DNA from: Casimicrobiaceae bacterium
Lineage (GTDB): Bacteria > Pseudomonadota > Gammaproteobacteria > Burkholderiales > Casimicrobiaceae
Direction: 5' to 3'
Assembly (NCBI GenBank): GCA_026646885.1
Contig: JAPKHK010000011.1
Coordinates: 62,001-126,000, forward strand
Length of the DNA: 64,000 nt
Both the position numbers and the translations under genes were made by a program. Under the pieces are notes generated by a model. It saw nothing but the letters and a program-made list of their open reading frames with translations, ran no database searches and was not told the origin of the DNA. Below, in pieces: positions 49,622-59,832 of the stretch. Position 1 is the stretch's first letter. Each line of letters starts with the position of its first letter.

Positions 49622-50224
49622 TCAGCGGCGAGTCACGGTCAGGCAGTTCGCGTAGTAGCAAGGAATCCCGTCTTCTGGATCTTCATCGGTCTCGTGCCGA
49701 ACCTGCGTCAGTTCGTACTTCGACTTCGAGGCGTCGATGACGGACTTCGCGCGCTTCTCGATCCACGTTGCACGATTCGTCAGGGTAGGGAATACAACGT
49801 GGCAGCTTGCCAGCTTGTTGGCGCCGTCGTTGACAACAAGAAGCTGCTGGAGCCGATCCAAGTCCTTCTCGACTTCGGTCGCGCTCGGATCAAACCCCTT
49901 CAGCTCGACTGCGTGGCACGTGGTCTCGGCCATCACGAAGATGTCGACCTTGCCCTTGCGAGAGATCTTCGGTTTCTCTGCCTTGAACCATTTCTTGAGC
50001 CCACTTGCCCGAGTGACGAGATCGAACAGCACGGACTTCGTCGGCTCTTCCAATCGAATCTGAATGTCGAGACCGTGAAAGTGTTCGAACCCGTCGGTCA
50101 GGGCGTCTGCGACGGCCACGGTCAAAAGGTACTCCGGCTTGATGTGAAGGAGCTCCTTGGTGTACCGCCAGTGGCGATCCACACCTGCCTTCAAACCATT
50201 CAGCAACTGCTCTTCGATCTTCAT
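49622..50224 (-). CDS. Possible PD-(D/E)xK-type nuclease (200 aa)
   Basis: Unclassified protein with the core KISRKGKVDIFVMAETTCHAVELKGFD, that is D-x-n-E-x-K (VDIFVM ... AVELKG) as in restriction-like nucleases. The N-terminal part is helical (MKIEEQLLNGLKAGVDRHWRYTKELLHI, YLLTVAVADALTDGF) and a later helix contains EVEKDLDRLQQLLVVNDG. It lies next to the XRE/ImmA pair; the ATG at 50224 is preferred over the GTG at 50245. It might be a defence or mobile-element nuclease. The single motif makes the call tentative. Confidence 0.6.
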   Translation of the reverse strand: MKIEEQLLNGLKAGVDRHWRYTKELLHIKPEYLLTVAVADALTDGFEHFHGLDIQIRLEEPTKSVLFDLVTRASGLKKWFKAEKPKISRKGKVDIFVMAETTCHAVELKGFDPSATEVEKDLDRLQQLLVVNDGANKLASCHVVFPTLTNRATWIEKRAKSVIDASKSKYELTQVRHETDEDPEDGIPCYYANCLTVTRR

Positions 50225-50253
50225 GTTTACGTTCGCGCACCACACTCGGGCGA

Positions 50254-51180
50254 TCAGCGGACGGGGTACTGGCCCGTCGAGATGAACTGGTCGTAGCTGT
50301 CGAAGCTCTCGCCGTCCTGCCAGGACTGATCCCAGGGGCGGGGCTCGGCGCCTTCGAGCATCAGCAGGGTCAGCACGCGATCACGCGCGCCGTAGCTGTG
50401 CTTGAACTCGCGCAGCTTCATGTAGGGTGCATCCTCGGCGCACCACGTCGAGGCCGGAAGCTCGATACCGTCCCACGCCTGTTCGATGCTTTCGTCGGCC
50501 GCCAGGGTGCCAGGCAGCGGCTCCTGCGGATCGGAGGTTCGCCGGATGCGGGCGCGCGTGCGCACCGCGCTCTTGCTGCGCCACTCGTACTTGAGGAAAC
50601 CGTTGTCCCAGTGCAGCAGGATCGCGCGCTGGTCCGTGTACTTGATGAACCGGATGCACAGCGCCTCGAAGGACACCTCGAACGTCTTCGCCAGATCGCT
50701 CAACACCTTGAGGTCGATGCGGCGGTTGGCGATGGCGTCGCGCACCACGTCACCGGGCATCAGGATGTTGCTGGCGAACTCGTCGGCTTCCCGTTCGATG
50801 ACGGCGGCGGTGTCGAGGCCGAAGTGGACAGACTCCTTGTCGCAGCGAAAGGACCCTTGTCGTGCTCGGTGCAGGACGAAGTGCCCGAGCTCGTGCGCGA
50901 TGGTGAACCGACGCCGTTCGGGCCCAGCCTCCGGGTTGACGAAGATCCCCCATTCGGCGGCGTCCTTCGGATTTCGCACCAGCATGCCCTCGCAGCTTTC
51001 GACCGGCGAAGGCATCGGCGGCTTGATGACCCGCACATCCTTGCCGAGAGGGCTGCCGGGCAAGCCTTCACGGACCTGGTCCAGGTCGACATGCACCACG
51101 GCCTGGCCGTGCGCCGCCCGCAGCCACTTCAGGATCGTGGCGGCGGCGGTGAAGCCGTTGAGTGGTGCGCCGCTGCTCAC
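50254..51180 (-). CDS. ImmA/IrrE-family metallopeptidase (308 aa)
   Basis: Predicted zinc protease that cleaves its partner repressor. The motif FTIAHELGHFVLH (HExxH, around residues 101-110) and the third ligand region IEREADEFASNILMP are diagnostic. The N-terminal 100 residues (ILKWLRAAHGQAVVHVDLD) are typical of this group, and the C-terminal part is long. It starts GTG at 51180, overlapping the XRE stop by four bases. In ICEBs1 a similar ImmA-ImmR pair controls excision after DNA damage, so this may govern the element here. Confidence 0.88.
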   Translation of the reverse strand: MSSGAPLNGFTAAATILKWLRAAHGQAVVHVDLDQVREGLPGSPLGKDVRVIKPPMPSPVESCEGMLVRNPKDAAEWGIFVNPEAGPERRRFTIAHELGHFVLHRARQGSFRCDKESVHFGLDTAAVIEREADEFASNILMPGDVVRDAIANRRIDLKVLSDLAKTFEVSFEALCIRFIKYTDQRAILLHWDNGFLKYEWRSKSAVRTRARIRRTSDPQEPLPGTLAADESIEQAWDGIELPASTWCAEDAPYMKLREFKHSYGARDRVLTLLMLEGAEPRPWDQSWQDGESFDSYDQFISTGQYPVR

Positions 51181-51524
51181 GCCTTGCCGGCCTCGTCTTT
51201 GCGCGACCCGAACATCAGATCGAGCGCCTGTCGGTAGCGCTGCTTCTCCTCGTCGGTCATGCCGGCGTACTCGCGGAAGAACTGGACGTCCTCGGGGCTG
51301 GCCTGGGGCACCTTGTCCAGGGTGTCGCCCATCACGTCCTCCATCGTCACGCCCAGCACCTTGGCCAGCGCGTGAACCCGTTCGGCTGAGGGGCGCTGCC
51401 CCTCCTTCATCTCCAGTTCCCAGATGTAGGCCTTGGTGCAGCCGACCGCGTCGGCTACCTGCTGCAAGGTCAGCTTCTTCGCCTCGCGCAAGCGCCGCAG
51501 GCGTAATCCAAACGCCGAAGCCAT
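51177..51524 (-). CDS. XRE-family repressor (115 aa)
   Basis: DNA-binding HTH, residues about 5-65: FGLRLRRLREAKKLTLQQVADAVGCTKAYIWELEMKEGQRPSAERVHALAKVLGVTMEDVM. The C-terminal helix (DEEKQRYRQALDLMF) may contact ImmA. Co-transcribed with it and divergent from the 413-aa gene, whose promoter it may repress. A -10-like TATACT at plus 51576-51581 lies 52 bases before its start. Likely the lysogeny/element-control repressor, as no other CI-like gene is present. Confidence 0.88.
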   Translation of the reverse strand: MASAFGLRLRRLREAKKLTLQQVADAVGCTKAYIWELEMKEGQRPSAERVHALAKVLGVTMEDVMGDTLDKVPQASPEDVQFFREYAGMTDEEKQRYRQALDLMFGSRKDEAGKA

Positions 51525-51620
51525 GGCGATGTCCCCGTCTCGAATGAACAGTCAGTGTATGAAACCAAGACTGCCAGTATAGCCACGAGATACCAAAGAG
51601 CGCTATATGTGCCCTGTTGA

Positions 51621-51649
51621 TTGACAAGCGGAAATGAGCGGGACAGAAT
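51621..51649 (+). promoter_or_regulatory. Near-consensus sigma-70 promoter of unknown operon
   Basis: TTGACA (51621-51626) and CAGAAT (51644-51649) are separated by exactly 17 bp. It points towards the 413-aa gene (start 51771), leaving a 5' leader of about 110 bases. No inducer or operator site is certain; the XRE protein is the nearest possible regulator. Confidence 0.8.
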
Positions 51650-51770
51650 CACGCTGTATCTCGCTGCTTTACTACGGCGGGAACAATGTTTAGTAACCCG
51701 CAGTCGCCGGCTCGCGCACCCGCCTCATCGGTCCGCAGACCTCCGACGCCCTTCGGAAAGGACCGAGAAG

Positions 51771-53012
51771 ATGAAGAAGACCTTTGTCGACGTGCTGCTT
51801 GAGCTGCCGGTGGACACCGCGCTGCGCGACTTCCTGACGGGTCACGGCCTGGCGATGCCCGATGACTTCGCCTGGGATGACACGCCGCCGGCCTCGCAGG
51901 CGCTGGTGGACGCCATCCGCGCATGGGCGGACGTTCCCGCCCGAGATCGCCTGATCGGCAACTTGATGGCCAGCGTCCAGCTCGGTGACGGCGCCGGCAA
52001 GCAGGCCTTGTTCCAGGCCGCAGCTCGCGACGGTGCCGCCCTGATGGGCCTGGTGGCGTGCCAGAGCGATGTCCATCGCTCGTTCTGGCTGTACGCGAAC
52101 CACCCGGACCTGTTCGAGCGCGCCTGCGAGTTCGACTACCTGGAGCGCAACGGCACGCAGGCGCAGCAGCACGACCTGGGGGTGAAGCGCCAGCCGCGCA
52201 CCTCGGATGCTGACCTGGCAGGCCTGCGGCAGGCGATCTCGGCGTTCTACCAGCGCGAGTTGCAGTGCGGCGACGGCAGCGCGGCCTACGTGGTCGAGCG
52301 CAGCCCCGGTGTCCTCCTGCTGACGGTCCACGTCAAGGATCTGGCCATGCTGCGCCTGGAGTTCGAGGGCGCGACCCTCATGCGCCGTGTCGGCAACCCG
52401 AACATCCACATGGTGCTGGAGTACGCCGTCGCCACCGGCGTGGTGCGCACCCTGGTCCGTGGCGGCGCGAAGTACCACCAGATGCTGGTCGACGCGTTTG
52501 CCGAGCACCTGTTGGGCGTCAAGGTGGAGCCGCACCGCATCAAGCCGCCGACGCTGGACTTGTCGGTGCTGCGCCTGGGCTTCGACGTGCCCAAGGCCGT
52601 GGCGGACGGCTTCGCCGCCCTGCAGGTGAAGTCGATCTCGGTGCTGAGTCCGGATACCGCCCTGAAGCTGGACTGCACGGCGATGGCGTCCAGCGAGCAG
52701 CGCTGCGTCACCGAACTGCTGCAGGCAGCGTTCCCCAATGAGGACCCGCTGGCCCGCGGCTGGCTGGTCACGGCTGCGCGCATCAACCTGTACTACCCGC
52801 CCGAGCTTGGCAAGTCGCGCTCGAAGGTCATCACGGTGGAGGTGACGCGTCGCGGCCGCCTGAACCTGCACAAGTTCGACGCGGCGCTGCAGGCGAAGCT
52901 GGAGGGCTACCTCGTCGACCTGGGCATCCTGCAGGCCGGGCAGACCCTCAGCGCCCAGGAGGCTCCGCCGGAGGCCGGCACGGTGACCCAGCAGCCGGTG
53001 TACGAGGACTGA
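51771..53012 (+). CDS. Unknown 413-aa protein, first gene of divergent operon
   Basis: Start MKKTFVDVLLELPVDTALRDFLTGHGL; no signal peptide or obvious membrane segment. Residues 75-140 are helical (FQAAARDGAALMGLVACQSDVHRSFWLYANHPDLFERAC). The mid-part has beta strands (GVLLLTVHVKDLAMLRLEFEGATLM, NPNIHMVLEYAVATGV). I do not recognise the family. It is followed three bases later by a zinc-ribbon protein (53016). With the strong promoter and location between an ImmA/XRE pair and the tRNA, it may be prophage cargo such as a defence or superinfection-exclusion gene. That is speculation. Confidence 0.6.
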   Translation: MKKTFVDVLLELPVDTALRDFLTGHGLAMPDDFAWDDTPPASQALVDAIRAWADVPARDRLIGNLMASVQLGDGAGKQALFQAAARDGAALMGLVACQSDVHRSFWLYANHPDLFERACEFDYLERNGTQAQQHDLGVKRQPRTSDADLAGLRQAISAFYQRELQCGDGSAAYVVERSPGVLLLTVHVKDLAMLRLEFEGATLMRRVGNPNIHMVLEYAVATGVVRTLVRGGAKYHQMLVDAFAEHLLGVKVEPHRIKPPTLDLSVLRLGFDVPKAVADGFAALQVKSISVLSPDTALKLDCTAMASSEQRCVTELLQAAFPNEDPLARGWLVTAARINLYYPPELGKSRSKVITVEVTRRGRLNLHKFDAALQAKLEGYLVDLGILQAGQTLSAQEAPPEAGTVTQQPVYED

Positions 53013-53015
53013 CCG

Positions 53016-53978
53016 GTGGCGGCGCACGACGCCTGGGCCTTGGTGTGCCGTCTGTTCGCGGGCGGCACGCCGGTGCTGCGCGCATCGCTGTCGCCCCGCG
53101 AGATCGGCGCCTTGCCCGCTCTCGGGCGCGCGGTGCGGCCGGCGGCGCTGGACCAGCGATTCGTGCTCTGCCCGTACTGCCAGCAGCACCGAGCGCAGGT
53201 CTGGGGTGGCGGTCGCGGCGGGCGCACCTGCCATTGCCCGGAGTGCGGACCGGTGTCGGTCGCGGCCGACGACGTGGCCGCGCTGGTGCTGGACGATGAC
53301 TGGCTGCGCCAGAAGCTGCGCCTCGCGCTGGAGATCGAGAGCCGCGATGGCGTCGACGATCTCGGCGCTGGCGTGTGGCGGCTGGGTGACTCACGACGCT
53401 CGCCGGTGCTGCTCGCACGCGAGATCGTTCGTCTGTGGCGCGAGCCGGCGCTGCTGGACCGGGTGCGCGTGGCCGGTGGCGACATCCGGGTGATCACGCC
53501 GAAGCCCAGCGAGACGCGCGGCGCGCCCTTCGGGGCCGGCGTGGAGTGGCTGGCGTTGGAGGATCGGTTTGCGTTCTTTGGCGGCGGCATCGCATTCATC
53601 AGCGCAGGCGGTGCCCGCGGAACGGCAGGAGTGGTCGCCCCGACCACACCGGTGCATGGGCCGTTCTCTGAAGACTTCAGGTGGGTGACGCTCCCCGACT
53701 GGCCGGATGGACCGATCCGCTGCACTGACGGCCAGGCGGCGGTGTTCAAGTCTCTCTGGTCGTTCAAGGGTGAGCCCGTGACGGCTGAGCGGGTCATGCA
53801 GCGCGCCGACCTGGACAGCGACAAGCCGATCGATGTGTTCAAGGTGAAGGCGCGCGACAAAGGCAAGCCCGAAGCCGAGGGCCCGCTGGCCGCCTACCGT
53901 GCCCTCGTGGTCACGCAGAAGCGTCAGGGTCTGTACTCGATGCCCGAAGCCGCAACCCCGACCACGGCGTCGGCCTGA
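53016..53978 (+). CDS. Unknown zinc-ribbon protein, second gene of divergent operon (320 aa)
   Basis: Starts with GTG at 53016, three bases after the preceding stop. Residues 53-78 have CPYC...CHCPEC, a four-Cys zinc-ribbon pattern (C-x2-C ... C-x2-C). The rest includes RVITPKPSETRGAPFGAGVEWLALEDRFAFFGGG and a C-terminal WSFKGEPVTAERVMQRADL helix that looks like a winged helix. It may bind DNA or RNA with its partner. Function unknown; the gene ends about 260 bases before tRNA-Ala and is the last accessory gene. Confidence 0.6.
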   Translation: MAAHDAWALVCRLFAGGTPVLRASLSPREIGALPALGRAVRPAALDQRFVLCPYCQQHRAQVWGGGRGGRTCHCPECGPVSVAADDVAALVLDDDWLRQKLRLALEIESRDGVDDLGAGVWRLGDSRRSPVLLAREIVRLWREPALLDRVRVAGGDIRVITPKPSETRGAPFGAGVEWLALEDRFAFFGGGIAFISAGGARGTAGVVAPTTPVHGPFSEDFRWVTLPDWPDGPIRCTDGQAAVFKSLWSFKGEPVTAERVMQRADLDSDKPIDVFKVKARDKGKPEAEGPLAAYRALVVTQKRQGLYSMPEAATPTTASA

Positions 53979-54200
53979 TCCCCTGGTCATCCAAGCGCGA
54001 TGGACAACCGATGGCAGTGACGCACGCGCAAGTCATCGCCACGAAAGGCCGCCTGCGTGTGCTCCGGCGAAGAAGTTGGCGCAGGTTTTGAGAGAACTGA
54101 GAGCAGAAGAGAGTCGAACCGGGCGACTTCGGGACGCCGGGCCGCCACGGCGTGGCACATGCAGATCGGCGCCGTACCCCGCGCGGTGTCGGGGAACCCG
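53979..54200. other. Gene-free stretch, likely element boundary
   Basis: About 220 bases with no supported gene or strong repeat lie between the accessory operon and the tRNA-Ala terminator. Reading frames crossing it on the minus strand extend antisense over the tRNA and lack family features. An attachment site could lie here, but I found no second copy in the window. Confidence 0.4.
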
Positions 54201-54236
54201 GAAATGAAAACGCCCAACCGATAGAGGTTGGGCGTT
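54201..54236 (-). terminator. Rho-independent terminator of tRNA-Ala
   Basis: Stem AACGCCCAACC/GGTTGGGCGTT (11 bp, 54209-54219 with 54226-54236, six-base loop), followed on the minus strand by TTTTCATTT. It stands 7 bases past the tRNA 3' end. Confidence 0.85.
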
Positions 54237-54242
54237 GAATGG

Positions 54243-54318
<76 letters not shown>

Positions 54319-54330
54319 ACGAAGGGCCGA

Positions 54331-54360
54331 ATTATAGCTGCCGGGGAGAGGGTTTCGCAA
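54331..54360 (-). promoter_or_regulatory. Promoter of tRNA-Ala
   Basis: TATAAT (54331-54336, minus strand) lies 12 bases upstream of the tRNA start. A -35-like TTGCGA is at 54355-54360 with 18-bp spacing. The GC-rich start region (GGCCC after the -10) resembles stringent promoters. Confidence 0.7.
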
Positions 54361-54513
54361 ATGCCATGCCCGAGGCCGGACGTCGCCGAGGCGGGAAAAC
54401 GAAGTGGGCGGAAAACCGCGAAGGCTGGCGAACAGGTGCGCGCGTGGCCGATGGGACACCGCGGCCAACAGCCGCCCGCGCTGGGGCGGGCGGCGGATCA
54501 GGTGCCAGGCCGG

Positions 54514-57018
54514 CTATCGCGGGGCGCAGAAGACGATGCCTTCACCGGCCCAGCCCTGGGCCATCATTTCGGCTTGGATACCGGCGTCCGCGGTGTAGCG
54601 GTGGTTCGAGTCGTTTTGTTGCCAACGGCCGTTGTAGCTCCGGTAGACAGGCACCGCGTCGCTGGCGCAGGCGCCGTATCCAGGCACGGCGATGTTGAAG
54701 GCGACACCTTCGTAGCTCCAGCCTGGCGTGGCTTTCACCTGGGCGCATTCGTCAGCGCTGGCAGTGTAGAAGTGCGAGTTGGGCCCGACGCCCGGGGTGC
54801 CGAAGAAGCGGCACACCGGGCTCGTGCCGGCCGGGGCGCCAACGGCTGGGTAGGCGTAGAACGCGTACCCGGTCCGACTCCAGCCGCTGCCGGCGGCGCC
54901 TTTGTCGATGGCTCGTGCTTCGTTGCCGTCGGCGGTCAGGAAGTAGTGTGAGAGGCCGGCGTGCCAGAACTCCACCGCGGTGTTGCGCTCGGGCCGGGCG
55001 GCAGCGGCGGTGTTGAAGACGCGCATGCTGGCTGCTTGGCCGTTGGCGGCGTAGAGGCGCTGGCGCTGGGGGTCGACGGCGTACTGGGTGTTCATGGCGC
55101 TGGGCACCGGACCAAGGGTGTAGGCCTCGAGCAGGGCCAAGCTTTCGCGGTCGAGTTTCGCGACCACGTCATGGGCAGCGCCGTTCACGGTTTCCGTGCT
55201 GGACGTCCAAAGGATGCCGCTGGTTTCATCGACGCCGATGACCCGTTCGCCGCGGGCGAGCATGCGGCCGGTCGGCAGCCCCGTGGCGCCGTCGATTTCC
55301 ATGGGGCCGGCGTACACCCGCACCCGGCCGGCATCGACGAAAAGTTGGTCCACCGAGGCGCCATAGCTGGGCATGCCGGAAAGCTTGCCGTCCGAGAGCA
55401 GCATCGGCGCGGCGCCGCCCACATCCCAAACGGTAAGGTGCCCCTTGGTCTGCCAATAAGCGAACAGCCGCCCCGTGCTCGGCACCACGCGCACCTGCAT
55501 CTGGCCCGGGCCGCCGCCAGTGTCGCCGCCCTGGAATCCGGGCACGGTGATCGGCGCCAGCGCGGCGCGCCGCGCCAGGTCGACCACGGCGATCTTTCCG
55601 AACTCGGGGTAGGCGGCGTAAGCGCGCTGCCGCGCGCTGTCGATGGCGAGGTCGGGTAGCCGGTCGGTACTTCCCTTGGCAAGGCCCAGCGGAATGGTTG
55701 CCACCAGTACGCGCCCGGCGCGCAAGTCGAACACCGACAGGGTGCTGTCCCAGGCGTTGAGCACATATAGTTCGCTGCCGGCGTCGCTGCCGCGCATGGG
55801 AATGGGCCAGAAGCCGGCGCTGAAGGTGGCGAGGCTGCTGGTTGAAGCGTGCCATTGCGCCAGATAGCTGCCACCGAGGCGGCTATTGAGATAGAGGTAT
55901 TCGCCGCCCAGCGCCAGGGTGACCATTTCCGCCGAATCTCCCAGGCGCAAGGCACGTGCCTCGCCGCCCCCGCGGGCCACACTCCAGATGATGGAAGCGT
56001 CGCCCTCGGGTGCGTAATAGCGGCCGTTGGCGCGGTTGTAGGCGAGGCTCGACGGCTTGTGGCCGATGGCGACGTCGGCGACGGCCGTGTAGCGGCTTGT
56101 TTCGAAGATGCGCACCTGCCCGCCCGAATTCGCGACAGTGCCCTCGGCGGCGCGATCGAGTACCAGTACCGCCACTTCGCCGCGGTTGGAGTCAAAGGCG
56201 AGGTCCTTGGTTTCTTGCGTGGGCGAAAGCGCCATTTGGCCGAGCAAAGCACCGGAGGCTGCCACCGCCAATATCTGCCCGCCCGCCACCACGAAGAAGC
56301 GCTGCCCGTTGGCGTCATAGGCCATGCGCTGCGGGCGCACCGAGCCACCCAGGGGCAGGCTAATGGTGGCTGCGACACGACGCGTGTTCGGATCGAAGTT
56401 GTAGATTCGCAAGGTCCCGGGCGTGGCGGCGTCGAGCACATAGACGCGGTCACTGGCCTCATCGTAAAGCGCTTGTGCCGCGCCGGCGCCCATCTCGTCG
56501 GTCGAGTAAGCGAGACCCAGATCACTTCCGCGATAGGCCTTGAAAGTTGGCGCGCTCGATTGGGTAAGATAGACCAGTCCCCGCCGGGTGTCGGCAACCG
56601 GGCGTGCCATGGTGGGCGTCACGGCGATCGGCCCTACCCGCGTGCCAGTGGCCAGATCGATGGCGCGCAGCGTGTTGCTGGTGGCGTCGTTGACGTAGAG
56701 GCGATTGGCGACCGCGTCCACCGAGAGGTATTTGAGTCCGTAGCCGTCGCTGCCGGTTTCGACGTGGGTGACCCACGTTTCGGTGGCGCCATCCAATACG
56801 CCCAGCGCGGAGGACATGATGCCCGCGGCATAGACGCGGTTATGTGTGGCATCGATGGCCAGACCGTGCAGCTTGATCACGTTGGCGTCCAGTACGCGAC
56901 CCTGGCGCACGCGCAGATCCACGGTTTCCAGCAGTTGCAGGGCGGCTCGCGCGGGCAGTACGCAAGCCGCCAAGCCGCAGAAGAACAACACAGAAGCGAG
57001 TAGGTTGATGCGCAGCAT
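54514..57018 (-). CDS. Secreted beta-propeller-like protein with DUF5648 C-terminus (834 aa)
   Basis: Exported protein: ATG at 57018 with GGAG five bases upstream, signal peptide ([20 protein letters not shown]). Residues about 25-650 show serial blade-like units, for example [37 protein letters not shown] and [15 protein letters not shown], typical of YVTN/NHL beta-propellers. The C-terminal 150 residues ([57 protein letters not shown]) match DUF5648. Likely periplasmic or extracellular; the ligand is unknown. Confidence 0.75.
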   Translation of the reverse strand: MLRINLLASVLFFCGLAACVLPARAALQLLETVDLRVRQGRVLDANVIKLHGLAIDATHNRVYAAGIMSSALGVLDGATETWVTHVETGSDGYGLKYLSVDAVANRLYVNDATSNTLRAIDLATGTRVGPIAVTPTMARPVADTRRGLVYLTQSSAPTFKAYRGSDLGLAYSTDEMGAGAAQALYDEASDRVYVLDAATPGTLRIYNFDPNTRRVAATISLPLGGSVRPQRMAYDANGQRFFVVAGGQILAVAASGALLGQMALSPTQETKDLAFDSNRGEVAVLVLDRAAEGTVANSGGQVRIFETSRYTAVADVAIGHKPSSLAYNRANGRYYAPEGDASIIWSVARGGGEARALRLGDSAEMVTLALGGEYLYLNSRLGGSYLAQWHASTSSLATFSAGFWPIPMRGSDAGSELYVLNAWDSTLSVFDLRAGRVLVATIPLGLAKGSTDRLPDLAIDSARQRAYAAYPEFGKIAVVDLARRAALAPITVPGFQGGDTGGGPGQMQVRVVPSTGRLFAYWQTKGHLTVWDVGGAAPMLLSDGKLSGMPSYGASVDQLFVDAGRVRVYAGPMEIDGATGLPTGRMLARGERVIGVDETSGILWTSSTETVNGAAHDVVAKLDRESLALLEAYTLGPVPSAMNTQYAVDPQRQRLYAANGQAASMRVFNTAAAARPERNTAVEFWHAGLSHYFLTADGNEARAIDKGAAGSGWSRTGYAFYAYPAVGAPAGTSPVCRFFGTPGVGPNSHFYTASADECAQVKATPGWSYEGVAFNIAVPGYGACASDAVPVYRSYNGRWQQNDSNHRYTADAGIQAEMMAQGWAGEGIVFCAPR

Positions 57019-57251
57019 GTTCACTCCAAAGCTTTGGGCTCCTCCCAGAGTCCAGGGGTGCGTCGTGCTTGCCGAGCGGATCGCTACTCGCCTTCGCTGC
57101 CCTTGCGGACATTGTGCTGTTTCGAGTGTGCGGCGTGTTGGCGGGACTTGTAAGAATCGGTTACGGCGGTAACATCTTCGCCAATGGCCGCGCGCTGGGC
57201 TTTCGTGCTACATTGCCCGCGCCTTACAAATCTGTTGCAAAGGATTTCACG

Positions 57252-57632
57252 ATGCCCCGACAAGCCATCCACACCGACCGCGCGCCGGCGGCCATCGGTA
57301 CTTATTCGCAGGCGGTGCGAGCCGGCGACACCATCTACCTTTCCGGGCAGCTCGGACTCGATCCGCAAACGATGCAGCTCAAAGAAGGAATCGAAGCGCA
57401 GATTCGACAAGCCTTCGACAACCTCAAGGCGGTGGCCGAAGCTTCGGGCAGCAGACTCGGCGATGCGGTGAAGCTCAACGTCTATCTCACCGATTTGGCT
57501 CACTTTGGCAAGGTCAATGAAATCATGGCCGGTTATTTCATCCAACCGTACCCGGCGCGCGCGGCCATCGGTGTCGCTTCCTTGCCGCGCGGAGGTCTGG
57601 TGGAAATCGACGCCGTTCTCGTATCGGGCTGA
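57252..57632 (+). CDS. ridA: RidA family enamine/imine deaminase (126 aa)
   Basis: Deaminates reactive 2-aminoacrylate made by PLP enzymes. Family motifs: [28 protein letters not shown], then [31 protein letters not shown] and [24 protein letters not shown], including the conserved Arg (PARAAIG) that binds substrate carboxylate. AAGGA lies eight bases before the ATG. The gene precedes recG by 14 bases, likely in one operon. Confidence 0.92.
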   Translation: MPRQAIHTDRAPAAIGTYSQAVRAGDTIYLSGQLGLDPQTMQLKEGIEAQIRQAFDNLKAVAEASGSRLGDAVKLNVYLTDLAHFGKVNEIMAGYFIQPYPARAAIGVASLPRGGLVEIDAVLVSG

Positions 57633-57646
57633 CCCCCGCGCCACCA

Positions 57647-59722
57647 GTGAGCCCCCGCGCCGCGAGCAAGAAGGCTGCGGCGGCCGCGCCGGCGGCCAAG
57701 CGCGGCACCCTACGCGAAAAACTGGCGCGCCTCGGGCTCTTGCGCGACGCCGATCTCATCCTCCATCTGCCGCTGCGTTATGAAGACCGCACCCGGCTCA
57801 CGGCGCTTGCCGACCTGGCCGCCGGCGACACCGCCCAAGTCGAGGCCGAAGTCGCGCTCGCCGAAGTCACTTACCGGCCACGCCGCGCTTTGGTTGCCCA
57901 TCTGGTGGAGGGCATGGGCAAGCTCACGCTGCGCTACTTCAACTTTTATCCGAATCACGTGAAGATTCTGACCAGGGGCCGGCGGGTGCGGGTTTTCGGA
58001 GAAGTGCGCTGGGGCCATCACGGCTTGGAGATGGTGCATCCCACGCTGCGCGACGCCAGCTCGGCCGAAGCCCTGCCCGATCGGCTCACGCCGGTTTACC
58101 CCACCACCGCGGGCCTGCCCCAGGAGACGCTGAGGAAGCTCGTGCATCGCGCCCTGGAAAGCGCCGGCGAGGGCCTCGCCGACACCCTGCCCGAGGCGCT
58201 GCGGCAGCGGCTGCGGCTGTGGGATTTTGCCGAGAGCCTCGACTATCTCCATCACCCGCCGCCCGCGGCACGGTTGGCGGCCTTGGACAGCCGCCGCCAC
58301 CCGGCCTGGGAGCGGCTCAAGTTCGACGAACTCCTCGCCCAGCAGCTCTCGCTCAAAGCGCATCGCCGCGCGCGCGCGGCGCGGCGTGCTCAGCCCCTGG
58401 CTGCGGCCGATGCCTTGGTGCGAACACTGCTGGCGCGCTTGCCTTTTCGCCTGACCGGTGCCCAAGAACGGGTTTGGCAGGAGTTGCAAAATGAGCTGCG
58501 GTTGCCGCGGCCGATGCATCGGCTTTTGCAAGGCGACGTGGGCAGCGGCAAAACCATCGTTGCCGCTCTGGCCGCGCTGCACACGGTGGAAGCGGGCTTC
58601 CAGGCGGCTTTCATGGCGCCTACGGAAATCCTCGCCGAACAGCATTACCGCAAGCTCGCCGAGTGGTTCGAAGCGCTCGGGGTGCCGATTGTTTGGCTGG
58701 TCGGTGCACAGGCCGCCGCGGCGCGCCGTGAAGCCCTGGCCGCTTGCGAGGCAGGCACGCCGGGGGTGGTGGTCGGCACCCACGCGCTCTTCCAAGAGGG
58801 GGTTGCGCTGCCGCGCCTCGCCTTGGTGATCATCGATGAGCAACACCGCTTCGGCGTGGCGCAGCGCCTCGCTTTGCGGGGCAAGAAGGAAGGAGAACTG
58901 GAGCCGCATCAGTTGATGATGAGCGCCACGCCCATACCGCGCACCCTAGCCATGAGCTACTACGCCGACCTCGACGTTTCCGTGCTCGATGAAATGCCAG
59001 CGGGCCGCCGGCCGGTAATGACCAAGCTCGCCAGCCAAAGGCGCCGGTCCGAGGTAGTCGAGCGGGTGCGCCGGGTCTGCGCCGCGGGCCAGCAGGTGTA
59101 TTGGGTGTGCCCTTTGATCGAGGAGTCGGAAAAAGTCGATCTCAAAAACGCCGTGGCCACGCGCGATGCCTTGGCCGAAACCCTGCCCGAGTTGCGGGTG
59201 GGGCTTTTGCATGGGCGCATGAAGTCGGAAGAGAAGGCGGCGGTGATGGATGCCCTCATGGCGCGGCAGATCCAGGTGTTGGTGGCCACCACGGTCGTGG
59301 AAGTGGGCGTCGACGTGCCCAATGCCACGCTCATGGTGATCGAGCATGCCGAACGCTTCGGCCTCGCGCAGCTGCATCAGCTGCGAGGCCGCGTCGGGCG
59401 CGGCAGCGAGTCCTCGGCGTGCGTGCTCCTCTACGACGAGCCCCTGGGCCAAATCGCCAAGGCAAGGCTCAAGGTCATCTTCGAGAACAGCGACGGCTTC
59501 GAAATCGCCCGCCAGGATTTGCTGATCCGCGGGCCGGGCGAAATGCTGGGCGCCCGCCAATCGGGGCTGCCGCTGCTGCGTTTTGCCGACATCGAAGCGG
59601 ACTTCGCGCTCATGCAGAGCGCCCGGCAAGCGGCCGAGGAGCTGCTACGGGACGCGCCGGAGGTTGCCGCGCGGCATGTCGAGCGCTGGCTCGGCGGCAA
59701 GCAGGAGTTCTTTCGGGCTTAG
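57647..59722 (+). CDS. recG: ATP-dependent DNA helicase RecG (691 aa)
   Basis: Rescues stalled replication forks by fork reversal. N-terminal wedge ([28 protein letters not shown]), then helicase motifs: Walker [27 protein letters not shown] (motif II DExH with Q), [23 protein letters not shown] (motif III) and [31 protein letters not shown] (motif VI). Length is typical. GTG start at 57647 after ridA. Confidence 0.96.
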   Translation: MSPRAASKKAAAAAPAAKRGTLREKLARLGLLRDADLILHLPLRYEDRTRLTALADLAAGDTAQVEAEVALAEVTYRPRRALVAHLVEGMGKLTLRYFNFYPNHVKILTRGRRVRVFGEVRWGHHGLEMVHPTLRDASSAEALPDRLTPVYPTTAGLPQETLRKLVHRALESAGEGLADTLPEALRQRLRLWDFAESLDYLHHPPPAARLAALDSRRHPAWERLKFDELLAQQLSLKAHRRARAARRAQPLAAADALVRTLLARLPFRLTGAQERVWQELQNELRLPRPMHRLLQGDVGSGKTIVAALAALHTVEAGFQAAFMAPTEILAEQHYRKLAEWFEALGVPIVWLVGAQAAAARREALAACEAGTPGVVVGTHALFQEGVALPRLALVIIDEQHRFGVAQRLALRGKKEGELEPHQLMMSATPIPRTLAMSYYADLDVSVLDEMPAGRRPVMTKLASQRRRSEVVERVRRVCAAGQQVYWVCPLIEESEKVDLKNAVATRDALAETLPELRVGLLHGRMKSEEKAAVMDALMARQIQVLVATTVVEVGVDVPNATLMVIEHAERFGLAQLHQLRGRVGRGSESSACVLLYDEPLGQIAKARLKVIFENSDGFEIARQDLLIRGPGEMLGARQSGLPLLRFADIEADFALMQSARQAAEELLRDAPEVAARHVERWLGGKQEFFRA

Positions 59723-59832
59723 GCCGCGCGCGGCTCGGGAGCAACCGCGGGCGGCGATTTGGCCGCGATCAAGGCCCTTTGGCCCGCCAACGCGGTAGAA
59801 TTAGCGCCCAAACCGCTACGCCTCGCCTATCC

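Noticed and set aside
59101-59832. N-terminal extension of hemA to 661 residues
   Set aside because: Would overlap recG for more than 600 bases; the GTG at 59833 gives the exact family length and start.
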